Source: Bacillota bacterium (GTDB lineage Bacteria; Bacillota; Clostridia; Acetivibrionales; DSM-1351). Taken from it: a DNA stretch of 64,000 bases. How positions within the stretch are numbered: position 1 is the first letter of the stretch; the number at the start of each line of letters is the position of its first letter. Position numbers and translations under genes: made by a program. Shown piece by piece: positions 63,393 through 64,000 of the stretch. Where the stretch lies: assembly GCA_023390335.1 (NCBI GenBank), contig JAEWCZ010000081.1:124001-188000 (forward strand), in the 5' to 3' direction. The notes below the pieces were generated by a model. That model was not told where the DNA came from and did no database searches. It saw only the letters and a list, made by a program, of their open reading frames with translations.

Positions 63393-63908
63393 TTACCACT
63401 GTTTCCTTGTTTTCCTACCACTTACAAATATAGCAATACCTGCTGCAATTAGTGCAACCGGAATGAAAAGGCTTGGTTTTACAAATGTCAACACTGTGTT
63501 AAAGAACATGCATGCAAAGAAGAATGCAGAAACACCTGCAATTATCAAACTCGCTATCAACAAACCCTTTTCTCTGTTTGAAAACAGATACATCTGAAAT
63601 AATCCAACAGCTATAGATAATATATATACGGGCCATGTAAAGGCGGCAAAATACCAATTTGTTGCAACCTCGAACATAAAAAGCAGTCCGACAGTCGTAA
63701 TGATTCCTCCGGGTATGAGTAATCCTGGGTTCCTTCCTGTTATAAAATAACTGAATTCAAAAGTTAATCCAAACAGAAGTACTAAAAACACCCAGAAGTC
63801 GCCAGTGTTTAAATCCAGAAATTCTATACCAAACAGCGTTTTTAAAACCAGCAACAAAGCACCAACTGCTATGAGCAATGTACCTATTAAAGAATAATTT
63901 TTTTTCAT
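63393..63908 (-). CDS. Small multi-pass membrane protein (LiaI/LiaF-like transmembrane region)
   Basis: A 171-residue protein of about five to six membrane spans: GTLLIAVGALLLVL, FWVFLVLLFGLTFEFSY, a glycine-rich hairpin GLLIPGGIITTVGLLFM, YILSIAVGLFQMYLF, ASLIIAGVSAFFFACMFF and SLFIPVALIAAGIAIF, ending in a basic tail. The pattern resembles the membrane part of LiaF or DUF5668 proteins of cell-envelope stress systems, but without the soluble domain. Function unknown. GAGAGGG precedes ATG. No gene is visible in the remaining 92 bases to the window end. Confidence 0.75.
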   Translation of the reverse strand: MKKNYSLIGTLLIAVGALLLVLKTLFGIEFLDLNTGDFWVFLVLLFGLTFEFSYFITGRNPGLLIPGGIITTVGLLFMFEVATNWYFAAFTWPVYILSIAVGLFQMYLFSNREKGLLIASLIIAGVSAFFFACMFFNTVLTFVKPSLFIPVALIAAGIAIFVSGRKTRKQW

Positions 63909-64000
63909 AATATACCCTCTCTTTTTTTATTGGTAGTCATTTATTAATTACATTGATTATACATAATTTTGTTATTTTTTGTCTGACTCTTTTAAGTATG

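Noticed and set aside
1..64000. CRISPR arrays, IS elements, prophage or rRNA genes.
   Set aside because: No regularly spaced direct repeats, transposase or phage structural genes, or rRNA sequence were seen on either strand.

Overview
The window looks like the chromosome of a low-GC, anaerobic, endospore-forming, polysaccharide-degrading clostridium. The best fit by overall feel is the Ruminiclostridium (Clostridium) cellulolyticum/papyrosolvens group, but I have no database to confirm this. Pointers are the AT-rich intergenic DNA, strong GGAGG ribosome binding sites, AddAB, RNase J, dimeric glycyl-tRNA synthetase, the hrcA-grpE-dnaK-dnaJ order with a CIRCE element, spore germination (ger) genes, and a cell-wall-anchored SLH-GH16 glucanase. 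I see no prophage, IS transposase, CRISPR array, rRNA or plasmid gene. Most genes lie on the minus strand.

Layout. 1-5.1 kb: the 3' end of an ABC exporter, an unexplained stem-loop element, tmcAL, and the convergent glycosyltransferase-rnjA pair. 5.1-5.7 kb: a non-coding stretch with a candidate small RNA (consensus promoter plus terminator) facing a tRNA-Gln(CTG) gene. 5.7-14.4 kb: the addB-addA recombination helicase-nuclease, preceded by a CPBP membrane protease and a CoA-binding protein gene. 14.5-21.9 kb: a flavin amine oxidase, thioredoxin reductase, a CBS protein, a large SF1 helicase and a TipA-type MerR regulator with its own 19-bp-spacer promoter.

22-39.9 kb is the main accessory block. 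It contains a YesM/YesN two-component system, two CUT1 sugar permeases, a large lipoprotein binding protein, a GH94 phosphorylase of laminaribiose-phosphorylase size, a 1575-residue SLH/GH16/CBM4 surface glucanase, and a second clan GH-Q phosphorylase. Together they read as a beta-1,3-glucan pathway: cut outside, import oligosaccharides, and split them inside by phosphorolysis.

40-45.7 kb is a sporulation and germination cluster. It has a ferritin-like gene behind a sigma-K-like promoter, gerA-gerC on the plus strand, and gerB plus an overlooked 54-residue membrane protein on the minus strand behind a sigma-G-like promoter. An L,D-transpeptidase follows. 45.7-64 kb is housekeeping: pantothenate synthesis (a probable PanG-type ketopantoate reductase, then panB-panC-panD), yicC-remA-gmk-rpoZ-glyS, the heat-shock operon hrcA-grpE-dnaK-dnaJ-prmA-rsmE-cheY, a membrane protein, a class IV aminotransferase, yfbR- and dgt-type HD hydrolases, and a final small membrane protein.

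The least explained pieces are the stem-loop element at 737-845, the small RNA at about 5246-5337, the split ger locus with its extra small membrane protein, and the identity of the 994-residue phosphorylase.
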